Positions 51,870 to 60,908 of a stretch of DNA of 64,000 nucleotides are shown here, in pieces. Positions within the stretch are counted from its first letter, which is position 1; each line of letters starts with the position of its first letter. Under the pieces are notes generated by a model, which worked only from the letters and a program-made list of their open reading frames with translations, had not been told where the DNA came from and did not search any database. This DNA comes from Micromonospora sp. M71_S20 (GTDB taxonomy: Bacteria > Actinomycetota > Actinomycetes > Mycobacteriales > Micromonosporaceae). The translations under genes and the position numbers were made by a program. The stretch is taken from positions 312,501 to 376,500 of the forward strand of contig NZ_RCCV01000002.1 in the NCBI RefSeq assembly GCF_003664255.1. Reading direction: 5' to 3'.

Positions 51870-53942
51870 GTGGCGCGGAGTGTGTACCTGACCAGCGTGG
51901 GGTCCGGCGGCGGAAAGTCGACCATCGCCCTCGGCCTGGCCGAGCTGTTGTCCCGGCAGGTCGAGCGGATCGGCGCGTTCCGGCCGCTGGTGCGCGGGGA
52001 CGGTCCCGACCCGATCCTCGCCCTGCTCAGTGACCGCTACCGGATCGAGCTTCCGCTGGCCGACCTGAGCGGCACCAGCTACGCCGAGGCGACCGCGCTG
52101 GTCGCCGACGGGCGGCGGGAACAGCTCGTCGCCGGCATCGTCGAGCGGTACCGGGAAGTCGAACGGCGCTGCCCCGCCGTGGTCGTGGTCGGCAGCGACT
52201 TCGCCGACGGCGGCGACGGGGCCGGCCCCCGCGAGCTGGCCTTCAACGCCCGGCTGGCCACCGAATTCGGCAGCGTGGTGGTGCCCGTCGTCGACGGCTT
52301 CGGGCAGGAGCCGGCGGCGATCGCGGCCGCCGCACGCGGGGCGTACCACGATCTGGCGGACCTCGGGGCGACGGTGCTGGCGGTGATCGCCAACCGGGTT
52401 TCCGGCCCGATGACGCTGCCCGAGCTGCCCGTGCCCACGTACGCCATCCCGGAGGTGCCGACCGTGTCGGCGCCGACGGTGGCCGAGGTGGCGGCGGCGC
52501 TCGGCGCCACCCTGCTCGCCGGGGACGACGACGCGCTCAGCCGCGACGTGCTCGACTACGTGGTCGGCGCGGCGCACGTGCCGACGCTGCTGGACCACCT
52601 GACCGAGGGCGCTCTGGTGATCACCCCCGGCGACCGGGCCGACCTGCTGGTGGCGGCGAGCGCCGCGCACGTGGCCGGGCAGGTCTCCGTCTCGGGGCTC
52701 GTGCTGACCCTCGGCGAGCAGCCCGACCCGCGGGCGATGCGGCTGGTCGAGGGGCTCAACACCGGGCTCGCGGTGCTCTCCGTGCCCAGCGACAGCTACG
52801 ACACCGTCGCCGCGTCCAGCCGGATCGAGGGGCGACCCAGCGCCGCCAACCCGCGCAAGGTGGAGGCCGCGCTCGGCGCGTTCGAGCGCTGCGTGGACAC
52901 CGACGACCTGGCCCGCCGGCTGCGGGTCAGCCGCTCCGCGCGGGTCACCCCGCTGATGTTCGAGTACGACCTGATCGACCGCGCCCGGGCCCGCCGCCGG
53001 CACCTCGTGCTGCCCGAGGGGGCGGAGGAACGGATCCTGCGCGCGACGGAGATCCTGCTGCGCCGGGGCGTCGCCGACATCACCCTGCTCGGCCGCCCGG
53101 ACGACATCGCGCGACGCACCCGCGAACTGGGCATCGACATCACCGGCGCGCAGGTGGTCGACCCCGTCACCAGCGAGTGGCGCGACGAGTTCGCCGCCAC
53201 GTACGCCAAGCTGCGCGCGCACCGGGGCGTGACCCTCGACCTGGCCCACGACGTCGTCGCCCAGGCGAACTACTTCGGCACCCTGATGGTGCAGACGGGG
53301 CACGCCGACGGGATGGTCTCCGGCGCGACCCACACCACCGCCGCCACCATCCGGCCCGCCTTCGAGATCATCCGGAACGTGCCGGGCGTCTCGGTCGCCT
53401 CCAGCGTCTTCTTCATGCTGCTCGCCGACCGGGTGCTGGTCTACGGCGACTGCGCGGTCAACCCCGACCCGGACGCCGCCCAGCTCGCCGACATCGCCAT
53501 CTCCTCGGCCGACACCGCCGCCCGGTTCGGCATCGAGCCACGGATCGCGATGCTCTCCTACTCCACCGGCAGCTCCGGGGCGGGCGCCGACGTGGAGAAG
53601 GTCGCGGCGGCCACCAAGCTGGTCCGCGAGCGCCGGCCCGACCTGCTCGTCGAGGGGCCCATCCAGTACGACGCGGCCATCGACCCGGCGGTGGCGGCGA
53701 CGAAGCTGCCCGGCAGCGAGGTCGCCGGCCGGGCCACGGTCTTCATCTTCCCGGACCTGAACACCGGCAACAACACGTACAAGGCGGTGCAGCGTTCCGC
53801 CGGGGCGGTGGCCGTCGGTCCGGTGATGCAGGGCCTGCGCCGGCCGGTCAACGACCTGTCCCGGGGCGCCACCGTGCCGGACATCGTGAACACCGTGGCG
53901 ATCACCGCCATCCAGGCCGCCGCCACCGAGGAGTCGTCATGA
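51870..53942 (+). CDS. pta: Phosphate acetyltransferase (long form)
   Basis: 690 residues from a GTG. The N-terminal part (about 1-200) is a dethiobiotin-synthetase-like P-loop domain (VGSGGGKSTIALGLA) and is followed by a DRTGG domain (about 215-330). The C-terminal catalytic PTA_PTB domain (about 360-685) contains LVLPEGAEERILRA and YGDCAVNPDPDA. This is the long, regulated form found in many actinobacteria. It interconverts acetyl-CoA and acetyl phosphate. Its stop overlaps the acetate kinase start by 4 bases. Confidence 0.95.
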   Translation: MARSVYLTSVGSGGGKSTIALGLAELLSRQVERIGAFRPLVRGDGPDPILALLSDRYRIELPLADLSGTSYAEATALVADGRREQLVAGIVERYREVERRCPAVVVVGSDFADGGDGAGPRELAFNARLATEFGSVVVPVVDGFGQEPAAIAAAARGAYHDLADLGATVLAVIANRVSGPMTLPELPVPTYAIPEVPTVSAPTVAEVAAALGATLLAGDDDALSRDVLDYVVGAAHVPTLLDHLTEGALVITPGDRADLLVAASAAHVAGQVSVSGLVLTLGEQPDPRAMRLVEGLNTGLAVLSVPSDSYDTVAASSRIEGRPSAANPRKVEAALGAFERCVDTDDLARRLRVSRSARVTPLMFEYDLIDRARARRRHLVLPEGAEERILRATEILLRRGVADITLLGRPDDIARRTRELGIDITGAQVVDPVTSEWRDEFAATYAKLRAHRGVTLDLAHDVVAQANYFGTLMVQTGHADGMVSGATHTTAATIRPAFEIIRNVPGVSVASSVFFMLLADRVLVYGDCAVNPDPDAAQLADIAISSADTAARFGIEPRIAMLSYSTGSSGAGADVEKVAAATKLVRERRPDLLVEGPIQYDAAIDPAVAATKLPGSEVAGRATVFIFPDLNTGNNTYKAVQRSAGAVAVGPVMQGLRRPVNDLSRGATVPDIVNTVAITAIQAAATEESS

Positions 53943-55090
53943 ACGGTCCCGCCGCCCCGCAGCCCCGCCCGGCGGGTCGCGTCCTCGTCCTCAACTGCGG
54001 GTCGTCGTCGGTGAAGTTCCGGCTCTTCGACGGCGACCGGGTGGTCGACAAGGGCACCGTGGAGCGGGTCGGCGAGGCCGGCGGCGGACCGGCCGACCAC
54101 GAGACGGCCGTCCGGGGCATCCTCGACGGGCTGGACCTGACCGGGTTGGCCGCCGTCGGGCACCGGGTGGTGCACGGCGGGAAGCGGTTCGGCGAGCCGG
54201 TGCTGATCGACGACGCGGTGCTGGCCGCGATCCGCGACCTGGTCCCGCTCGCGCCGCTGCACAACCCCGGCAACCTGACCGGCATCGAGGTCGCCCGGGC
54301 GGCGCTGCCGGAGGTGCCGCAGGTCGCCGTCTTCGACACCGCGTTCCACCACACCCTGCCCGAGGCCGCCGCGACCTACGCGATCGAGCGGGACACCGCC
54401 GAGCGGTACGGCATCCGGCGCTACGGGTTCCACGGCACCTCGCACGCGTACGTGTCGCGGCGCACCGCCGAGCTGCTCGGCCGCCCGTACGCCGAGGTGA
54501 ACACGATCACCCTGCACCTCGGCAACGGCGCGAGCGCCTGCGCGGTGGCCGGCGGCCGGAGCGTGGCGACCTCGATGGGGATGTCCCCGCTGGAGGGCCT
54601 GGTGATGGGCACCCGCAGCGGCGACCTGGACCCGACCGTGATCTTCCACCTGCGCCGCGAGGGCGGGCTCTCCGTCGACGAGATCGACGACCTGCTCAAC
54701 CACCGCAGCGGCCTGCTCGGGCTGACCGGCGCCAACGACATGCGCGAGGTGCTCGCCCGCCGGGCGGACGGCGACCCGGCGGCGGCGCTCGCCTTCGACG
54801 TCTACTGCCGGCGGATCACCGGCTATGTCGGGGCGTACTACGCCCTGCTCGGCCGGGTCGACGCGGTCACCTTCACCGCCGGCGTCGGCGAGCACGCCGC
54901 GCCGGTCCGCGCCGCCGCCCTGGCCGGCCTGGAGCGGCTCGGCATCGCGGTGGACCCCGGGCGCAACGCCGCCTCCGGCGACCGGGTCATCTCACCGGAG
55001 GGCGCCGAGGTGACCGTCTGCGTCGTGGGCACCGACGAGGAGCGCGAGATCGCCCTCCAGACCCGGGCCGTGGTCGAGGCCGCCGGCTGA
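53939..55090 (+). CDS. ackA: Acetate kinase
   Basis: 383 residues from an ATG overlapping the pta stop. Acetokinase signatures are clear: VLNCGSSSVKFRLF at the N-terminus, the catalytic Arg/His area AVGHRVVHGG, RYGFHGTSHAYV and HLGNGASACAV. It converts acetyl phosphate plus ADP to acetate plus ATP. With Pta it forms the overflow/acetate-activation pathway; both are expressed as one unit. Confidence 0.96.
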   Translation: MNGPAAPQPRPAGRVLVLNCGSSSVKFRLFDGDRVVDKGTVERVGEAGGGPADHETAVRGILDGLDLTGLAAVGHRVVHGGKRFGEPVLIDDAVLAAIRDLVPLAPLHNPGNLTGIEVARAALPEVPQVAVFDTAFHHTLPEAAATYAIERDTAERYGIRRYGFHGTSHAYVSRRTAELLGRPYAEVNTITLHLGNGASACAVAGGRSVATSMGMSPLEGLVMGTRSGDLDPTVIFHLRREGGLSVDEIDDLLNHRSGLLGLTGANDMREVLARRADGDPAAALAFDVYCRRITGYVGAYYALLGRVDAVTFTAGVGEHAAPVRAAALAGLERLGIAVDPGRNAASGDRVISPEGAEVTVCVVGTDEEREIALQTRAVVEAAG

Positions 55091-55131
55091 CGCGTACCCG
55101 GGCGTGCCCGCCCCCGGTGGCTCCACGCCGC

Positions 55132-55302
55132 TCAGCCCAGCGCGAGCCAGGCGAGCAGGGCGACCAGCACGACCGCGACCGCCGCCGCGCCGACGAGCAG
55201 CGGCGTCCGGGACGCGCCGGCCGGCGCCTCGGGCTCGGGGGTGTGGGCGTAGGCGCGGAACGCCTCGGTGTTGCCGCTCGGGTCGGCGCGGTTCTCAGGC
55301 AT
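55132..55302 (-). CDS. Small single-pass membrane protein
   Basis: 56 residues. A polar N-terminus (about 1-33, Pro/Ala/Glu-rich) precedes one transmembrane helix (about 35-55) that ends the protein: a tail-anchored layout. The start at 55302 is the most natural of two in-frame ATGs. Not recognised; convergent with ackA. Confidence 0.55.
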   Translation of the reverse strand: MPENRADPSGNTEAFRAYAHTPEPEAPAGASRTPLLVGAAAVAVVLVALLAWLALG

Positions 55303-55460
55303 GGCGGTGACCCTAGCCAAGCCGGTCCCGTGCCGCCGTCCTCCACGCCCGCGTCGGGGTCAGGTCGAGCCGGCCGGTGGAGGCGATCCGGCCGGGTGGC
55401 GGGGGCGTCCGGTCCGGACGGCGGGGCCGCTGCGGGCCGCCGGGCACCTACCGTGAAACG

Positions 55461-56351
55461 GTGGGGATCAAGCGGCTGGTCGCCGTACTGATGACGACGC
55501 TGCTGGCCGGTTGCGCCCCGGCGGGAGCCGCCGCGCCCGGCGCACCGCCGCCGGCCCGTCCGGCGCCCGTGGCCGCCTACGCCGTCGGCGTACGCACGTT
55601 CACCGTCGACCCGACCTCGGCGCGCCCCCTGCCGGTGACCGTCTGGTACCCGGCCGACGGCGGCGCGGTGGCCCCCGGGCGCTTCCCCGTGGTGGTCTAC
55701 AGCCACGGGCTGCACAGCCTGCCCGAGCTGCACGCCGGGTTGACCGCGCGCTGGGCCGCCGCCGGGTTCGTGGTGGCCGCCCCGGCCTACCCGCACACCC
55801 GGCGCGGCGCCGCCCGGTTCAGCCGTGCCGACGTACGCCACCAGCCCGCCGACGGCTGGCGGCTGATCCGGCACCTGGTGCGGCTCGACACCCGGGCCGG
55901 GGACCCGCTCGCCGGGCACCTCGACGTCGCCCGGGTCGCCGCCGCCGGCCACTCGGCGGGCGGCTTCACCACGGCCGGCATGTTCACCTCCGGGCGCTCG
56001 GGGCGGCTGCGCGCCGGCATCGTGATCGCCGGTGGCGGAACGGCCGGCAGCTTCGCCGGGCCGGCGGTCCCGCTGCTCTTCGTGCACGGCACGGCGGACA
56101 GGATCGTGCCGGTGACGGTCGGCCGCGCCGCGTACCACCGCACGGCTGGCCCGACCGCCTTCCTGAGCCTGCTCGGGCAGGGCCACGGCGAATACCTCAC
56201 CCCGGGACTGCCCGGCTTCGACCAGGTCCTGGCCACCACCACGGATTTCCTCCGCTGGACGCTCTACGGCGACCCGGCCGCCGGCCGCCGCCTACCTGGC
56301 GACGCCCGCCGCCCCGGCGTGACGGCGTTCGAGACCCACCCCGCCCGCTGA
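55461..56351 (+). CDS. Lipoprotein alpha/beta hydrolase, paralog 1
   Basis: 296 residues from a GTG with no good ribosome site. A signal sequence ends in the lipobox L-L-A-G-C (Cys about 18), so it should be lipid-anchored outside. The hydrolase domain (about 45-280) has RPLPVTVWYPA, the oxyanion His-Gly in VVVYSHGLH, the nucleophile elbow G-H-S-A-G-G, and an Asp in VHGTADRIVPV plus a His in LGQGHGEYL that could complete the triad. It belongs with dienelactone-hydrolase/platelet-activating-factor-acetylhydrolase-like enzymes. A close paralog lies 1 kb downstream. Confidence 0.82.
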   Translation: MGIKRLVAVLMTTLLAGCAPAGAAAPGAPPPARPAPVAAYAVGVRTFTVDPTSARPLPVTVWYPADGGAVAPGRFPVVVYSHGLHSLPELHAGLTARWAAAGFVVAAPAYPHTRRGAARFSRADVRHQPADGWRLIRHLVRLDTRAGDPLAGHLDVARVAAAGHSAGGFTTAGMFTSGRSGRLRAGIVIAGGGTAGSFAGPAVPLLFVHGTADRIVPVTVGRAAYHRTAGPTAFLSLLGQGHGEYLTPGLPGFDQVLATTTDFLRWTLYGDPAAGRRLPGDARRPGVTAFETHPAR

Positions 56352-56431
56352 CCCCCCGCGCCGGCCCGGAACCGCGGGCCGAGCGTGCGAAGGCGCGTAC
56401 GCGGGGAGGACCGTCCGGCTAGGGTGCCGCC

Positions 56432-56974
56432 GTGGACGATCTCGCGGGGCGGCAACTGGACGGCATCGCGGAACTGGCCGGGCTGGCGTCGGCGGCCGGC
56501 ATCGAGGTGTGGCTGCGGGGCGGCTGGGCGACGGACTTCCACCTGGGTGAGATCACTCGGCCGCATGTCGACGTCGACTGGTACTGCTGGCGCGCCGACG
56601 CCGACCGGCTGACCGGCCTGCTGCGCGGGCACGGCTGGCGGCCCGACCCCCGGATGCCCGTCGACGTGCAGCTCGACCTCGTCCGCGAGGACGTCGAGAT
56701 GAGCGTCGCGTACCTGGCGCGGGACGCGACGGGGCAGGTGGTGGTGGGTGCCGGGCCCTGGGCGGGCACGGCGCTGCCGGACGGGATGCTGGCCGGCCCG
56801 CCCGGTCGCATCGGCGCGCTGACCGTCCCGGTGATCTCCGTGGCCGCCCAGATCGAGTTCAAGGAGATGTTCCCCGTCTGGATGCCGGACCGGCCCCGGC
56901 GGGACAAGGACGCCGCCGACCTGACCCGCCTCCGCGCCACCACCCGCCACCGACCACCACCCATGATCGGCTGA
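56432..56974 (+). CDS. Nucleotidyltransferase of the aminoglycoside/lincosamide-resistance type
   Basis: 180 residues from a GTG. The N-terminal nucleotidyltransferase core is LRGGWATDFHLGEITRPHVDVD (blocks LRGGWATDFHLG and TRPHVDVDW, residues about 28-50), with the metal-binding Asp in GGWATD and the DVD pair. This is the pattern of LinA/aminoglycoside-2''-adenylyltransferase-like proteins. It could inactivate a drug or modify another small molecule. It sits between the two paralogous hydrolases. Confidence 0.8.
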   Translation: MDDLAGRQLDGIAELAGLASAAGIEVWLRGGWATDFHLGEITRPHVDVDWYCWRADADRLTGLLRGHGWRPDPRMPVDVQLDLVREDVEMSVAYLARDATGQVVVGAGPWAGTALPDGMLAGPPGRIGALTVPVISVAAQIEFKEMFPVWMPDRPRRDKDAADLTRLRATTRHRPPPMIG

Positions 56975-57044
56975 CGCTCCCGTCCCCTCCCCGGCCCCAT
57001 TCCGGCAACGGGCCCCTGAGGAGGCACCGCCGGACGAACCAGCG

Positions 57045-57104
57045 GTGATCAGGACGCCATGTACCTCAAACGGGCCGGGATACGTCCATGCCGTCCTGAT
57101 CACC
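57045..57104. repeat. Intergenic long palindrome, TGATCA-end family, copy 3
   Basis: Inverted repeat with about 21-base arms (from 57045 rightward, and 57084-57104), 19 of 21 matching, outer end GGTGATCAGGACG. It lies 70 bases after the nucleotidyltransferase gene in noncoding DNA. Confidence 0.8.
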
Positions 57105-57327
57105 GGGTGCCACGAGGTGGCTGCGGGCGCTCCGGGGTGTTTCGGGCTGCAAGCGGGCGCTACAGGGTGAAGGCCGAGAAGGTCGGGCGCGACGGGAAAG
57201 GTGGGCGCGACGGGGTAAGCGGCGGTGCGGGTGCAGAGCGCCGGGGTGGCGGCGGTGCGGGTGTGTGGGGCGGGGTTGGGTGGCGATCGTTGGGGGGCGG
57301 GGGCGAGTCGCGAGGCACAATCGGTCC
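57105..57327. other. Noncoding GC-rich leader of the second hydrolase gene
   Basis: No gene seen. It contains short direct repeats: GGCGGTGCGGGTG twice and GGGCGCGACGGG twice. Promoter elements are not recognisable by eye. With the palindrome before it, the gene-free stretch from 56975 is about 350 bases. Confidence 0.4.
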
Positions 57328-58311
57328 ATGCCGCGTCGTGTCACCCCCGCCCTGCTCGCCTCCGCACTGCTCACCGCCGGTCTGGTCGGCTGCTCCGACG
57401 ACGCCGGGCCGGCCCCGCAGGCGGCGGCTCCGCAGGTGACGGCCCCGGCGCCGCCCGTGCAGGCGGCCGCCCCCACCCCGCAGGTGCCCGCCGGCACCGC
57501 GCCCGACAAGGCCTTCGCCGTCGGCGTACGCCAACTGAAGCTGAACCGCGACGGGAAGCGACCGCTGCCGGTGACCGTCTGGTACCCGGCGGCCGGGAAG
57601 CCCGGTGGGCAGCCGGAGCGGTCGGCGGACGCCGCCACGGGCAGGTTCCCCGTCGTCATGTTCAGCCACGGGTTGAACGGGCGGCCGGCCGACTACGAGA
57701 CGCTGCTCACCCGCTGGACGGCGGCCGGGTTCGTGGTGGCCGCGCCGACCTTCCCGCACACCGCCCGGGGTGGCGACGGCAACGTGCTCGACGTGCTCAA
57801 CCAGCCGGCCGACGTGTCGTACGTGCTGACCCAGGTGCTCGCCCTCGACGCCCGCGCTGGCGACCCGCTGCGCGGCCGGCTGGCCACGGACCGGGTGGCG
57901 GCGGCCGGGCACTCGGGCGGCGGGGTGACCACCATCGGCCTGTTCACCGCCGGCCGGGACGAGCGGCTGGACGCCGGGGTCGTCTTCGCCGGCACGGCGC
58001 TCGGCGTCGGTACCGCCTTCGCGGGCGCCGCCGCCCCGCAGCTCTTCGTGCACGGCGAGGCCGACGAGGTGGTCGAGTACGCCGCAGGCAAGGCCGCCTA
58101 CGACAGGGTGCCCTGGCCGAAGGCGATGCTGAGCCTGCCGAAGGGCGACCACGGCCGGGCGCTGCTCAGCGACGGCGCCGCGCTGCGGGTGGTCTCGGAC
58201 ACCACTGTCGAGTTCCTGCGCTGGTCGCTCTACGGCGACCCGGCCGCCAAGGGCCGCATCCCCACCGACGCCGCCCGCGACGACATCGCCACCCTCGACA
58301 ACCGCCTCTGA
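57328..58311 (+). CDS. Lipoprotein alpha/beta hydrolase, paralog 2
   Basis: 327 residues from ATG 57328. The signal sequence has the lipobox L-V-G-C (Cys22), followed by a Pro/Ala-rich linker (about 25-65). The hydrolase domain matches paralog 1 block by block: RPLPVTVWYPA, VVMFSHGLN, AAGFVVAAP, the nucleophile elbow G-H-S-G-G-G, a VHGEADEVV Asp and KGDHGRAL His, and LYGDPAA near the end. The main difference is a longer linker. Likely an extracytoplasmic esterase; substrate unknown. Confidence 0.85.
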   Translation: MPRRVTPALLASALLTAGLVGCSDDAGPAPQAAAPQVTAPAPPVQAAAPTPQVPAGTAPDKAFAVGVRQLKLNRDGKRPLPVTVWYPAAGKPGGQPERSADAATGRFPVVMFSHGLNGRPADYETLLTRWTAAGFVVAAPTFPHTARGGDGNVLDVLNQPADVSYVLTQVLALDARAGDPLRGRLATDRVAAAGHSGGGVTTIGLFTAGRDERLDAGVVFAGTALGVGTAFAGAAAPQLFVHGEADEVVEYAAGKAAYDRVPWPKAMLSLPKGDHGRALLSDGAALRVVSDTTVEFLRWSLYGDPAAKGRIPTDAARDDIATLDNRL

Positions 58312-58329
58312 CCCCGGCGGAGGGACACC

Positions 58330-58510
58330 GCGCACGCCGGCCAACCGGGCGTCGATGACGCGGGCACCGACCACCCGCGCACGCCGGCCACCCGGGCACC
58401 GACCGTCGAAGCCCCCACGACCGCCCGGGCACCCGCTGTCGGAGCGCGACGACCGCCCGGGCACCGACCGTCGGAGCGCGCGACAACCGCCCCGGGCACG
58501 ACGACACCCG
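58330..58510. repeat. Degenerate GC-rich tandem array
   Basis: A noncoding stretch built from mixed repeats: GCGCACGCCGGCCA twice (from 58330 and 58377), and CGACCGCCCGGGCACC-like units followed by GTCGGAGCGCG (from about 58418, 58450 and 58480). It lies between the second hydrolase gene and the converging MDR oxidoreductase gene. Style is similar to the array after kgd. Confidence 0.6.
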
Positions 58511-58536
58511 GCCCGGGCGGCCAGCCGCTGCGCCGG

Positions 58537-59490
58537 TCAGGCGGTGTGGTCGACGACGACCTTGCCGAAGACGTCGCCGGAGTGCAGGCGGGCGAAGGCG
58601 TCGGCGACGTCGCTGAACGGGACCACGGTGTCCACCACCGGGCGCACGCCGCGCTCGGCGCAGAACGCGAGCAGGGCGGCCAGCTCGTCGGGGGTGCCCA
58701 TCGAGGTGCCCAGGATCTCCAGCTGCATGGCGAAGACCCGGCGCAGGTTGACCTTCGGCTCGTGCCCGGCGGTGGCGCCGGAGACCACGATCCGGGCCAT
58801 CGGCGCGGCGGACTTCAGCGAGTGGTCGAAGGTGGCCGCGCCGACCGTCTCGACGACCACGTCGACCCGCTCCGGCAGCCGGGCGCCGGGCTCGACGGCG
58901 GTCGCGCCCAGCTCGGCGATCCGCTCCCGCTTGACGGCGTCGCGGCTGGTCGCGTACACCCGCTTGCCCATCGCGGCGGCGAGCGCGACGGCCGCGGTGG
59001 CCACGCCCCCGCCGGCGCCCTGCACCAGCACGGCGTCCGCGTCGTCGACCCGGCCCACGGTGGTCAGCATCCGCCAGGCGGTCAGCCAGGCGGTCGGCAG
59101 GCAGGCCGCGTCCGCAGCCGCCAGGCCCGCCGGCAGGGCCAGCAGGTTCGACCGGGGTACGGCGACCCGCTCGGCCAGCGTGCCGGGGAAGTGCTCCGAG
59201 AGGATGGAGACACCGCGCGGGTCGCCGGGGGTGGGGATCACCGGGTAGACGACGACCTCGTTGCCGTCCGGGTCCGCCCCGACGGCGTCGCAGCCGAGGA
59301 TCATGGGGAGCTGCTCGGCGCGCAGCCCCACCCCCCGCAGGGACCAGAGGTCGTGGTGGTTGAGGGAGCTGGCCCGCACCTGCACGGTCACCCAGTCGTC
59401 GGCCGGGTGGGTCGGCTCGGGCTGCTCGCCGACGGCGAGCGCGGCGAGCGGGTTGGCGTCGTCGAAGCGGGAGACGTAGGCGGCACGCAT
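58537..59490 (-). CDS. Zinc-type MDR oxidoreductase (quinone-reductase-like)
   Basis: 317 residues from ATG 59490. The GroES-like N-terminal half includes ASSLNHHDLWSLRG and PMILGCDAVG; the nucleotide-binding half has V-Q-G-A-G-G-G-V-A-T (about 165-174). The classical catalytic Cys/His zinc ligands are not evident, so a zinc-independent NADPH oxidoreductase of the quinone-reductase kind is likely. It lies downstream of malic enzyme in the same direction but behind a terminator. Confidence 0.88.
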   Translation of the reverse strand: MRAAYVSRFDDANPLAALAVGEQPEPTHPADDWVTVQVRASSLNHHDLWSLRGVGLRAEQLPMILGCDAVGADPDGNEVVVYPVIPTPGDPRGVSILSEHFPGTLAERVAVPRSNLLALPAGLAAADAACLPTAWLTAWRMLTTVGRVDDADAVLVQGAGGGVATAAVALAAAMGKRVYATSRDAVKRERIAELGATAVEPGARLPERVDVVVETVGAATFDHSLKSAAPMARIVVSGATAGHEPKVNLRRVFAMQLEILGTSMGTPDELAALLAFCAERGVRPVVDTVVPFSDVADAFARLHSGDVFGKVVVDHTA

Positions 59491-59542
59491 GATCGGCACG
59501 GTAACAAGCCGGGCCCCCGACAAGAAGGGCACCGACGCGAGG

Positions 59543-59583
59543 AAGGGCCCTTTCCCGCCGCCGGGCGACGGGGAAGGGCCCTT
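59543..59583 (-). terminator. Hairpin terminator after malic enzyme gene
   Basis: 15-base arms (59543-59557 and 59569-59583) pairing at 14 positions; each contains the self-complementary AAGGGCCCTT. It lies 10 bases past the leftward stop. Confidence 0.75.
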
Positions 59584-59592
59584 CTCACATCG

Positions 59593-60768
59593 TCAGCGGG
59601 TGACGCCGTCGCGGCGGGCGGCCTCGGCCACCGCCTCGGCCACCGCGGGGGCGACCCGGGGGTCGAGCGGGGACGGGACGATCGCCTCGGCGGTGAGCGA
59701 CTCGGCCACCACGCCGGCGATGGCGTCGGCGGCGGCGACCTTCATCCCCTCGGTGATCCGGGTGGCGCGGGCGTCCAGCGCGCCCCGGAACACGCCCGGG
59801 AAGGCCAGCACGTTGTTGATCTGGTTGGGGTAGTCGCTGCGGCCGGTGGCGACGACCGCCACGTGCCGGGCGGCCACCTCCGGGTGCACCTCGGGCGTCG
59901 GGTTGGCCAGCGCGAAGACGATGCCGCCGGGGGCCATGCCGGCGACCGCCGCCTCCGGGATCTGCCCGCCCGAGACGCCGATCAGCACGTCCGCGTCGCG
60001 CAGCGCCTCGGTGACGTCGCCCTCGCGACCGCCGGCGTTGGTGCCCGCCGCCAGTTCGGCCTTGGTGCCGGTCAGTTCGGAGCGGTGCCGGCCGATGATC
60101 CCCTTGGAGTCGCAGACCACCACCTGGTCGGGGTTCACGCCGCCGGCGATCAGCATCTTGGTGACCGCGACCCCCGCCGCGCCGGCGCCGCTGACCGTCA
60201 CCCGCAGGTCGCCGAGCTTGCGGTCGAGCAGCCTGGCGGCGTTGCGCAGGGCGGCGAGCACGACGATCGCGGTGCCGTGCTGGTCGTCGTGGAAGACCGG
60301 GATGTCCAGGGCCTCGTCGAGGCGGCGCTCCACCTCGAAGCAGCGCGGGGCGCTGATGTCCTCCAGGTTGATCCCGCCGAACGACGGGGCCAGCGCGCGC
60401 ACCACGGCCACGATCTCGTCGACGTCCTGGGTGTCCAGGCAGACCGGCACCGCGTCGACCCCGGCGAACTGCTTGAACAGCACCGCCTTGCCCTCCATCA
60501 CCGGCAGCGCCGCGCGCGGGCCGATGTTGCCGAGCCCGAGTACGGCCGAGCCGTCGGTGACAACCGCGACGGTGTGCGCCGCCCAGGTGTAGTCGTCGGC
60601 GAGCCTCGGGTCGGCGGCGATCGCCTCGCAGACCCGGGCCACGCCCGGGGTGTACGCGAGGGAGAGGTCCTCGCGGCTGGTCAGCGGGACGGTCGAGGCG
60701 ACGGCCATCTTGCCGCCCCGGTGCAGCCGGAAGACGGGATCAGCGGGGTCCACGGTGGACGATGACAT
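59593..60768 (-). CDS. NAD(P)-dependent malic enzyme
   Basis: 391 residues from ATG 60768, with GGAG 6 bases upstream. Malic-enzyme motifs are present: LSLAYTPGVARVCE, VMEGKAVLFKQFAGVDA and DDQHGTAIV (metal and substrate site) and the Rossmann motif V-S-G-A-G-A-A-G-V-A (about 195-204). The length fits the short bacterial form without a phosphotransacetylase tail. It oxidatively decarboxylates malate to pyruvate, giving NAD(P)H. Cofactor preference is not decided. Confidence 0.94.
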   Translation of the reverse strand: MSSSTVDPADPVFRLHRGGKMAVASTVPLTSREDLSLAYTPGVARVCEAIAADPRLADDYTWAAHTVAVVTDGSAVLGLGNIGPRAALPVMEGKAVLFKQFAGVDAVPVCLDTQDVDEIVAVVRALAPSFGGINLEDISAPRCFEVERRLDEALDIPVFHDDQHGTAIVVLAALRNAARLLDRKLGDLRVTVSGAGAAGVAVTKMLIAGGVNPDQVVVCDSKGIIGRHRSELTGTKAELAAGTNAGGREGDVTEALRDADVLIGVSGGQIPEAAVAGMAPGGIVFALANPTPEVHPEVAARHVAVVATGRSDYPNQINNVLAFPGVFRGALDARATRITEGMKVAAADAIAGVVAESLTAEAIVPSPLDPRVAPAVAEAVAEAARRDGVTR

Positions 60769-60908
60769 GGTGACTCCAGGATCTGTCGAGCAGACGGGGC
60801 GGCCGGCGCGGACGCGAGGTGAGGCGTCGAGCGGCGGCACGCGGTGCGGGGGTCACCCGGGCACGTCTGGAGCATAGTGTCGCCACCGTCACACCGGTGT
60901 GAGCGGGG

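Noticed and set aside
51810..53333. Minus-strand 507-codon frame over pta
   Set aside because: Antisense frame; pta motifs are complete on the plus strand.
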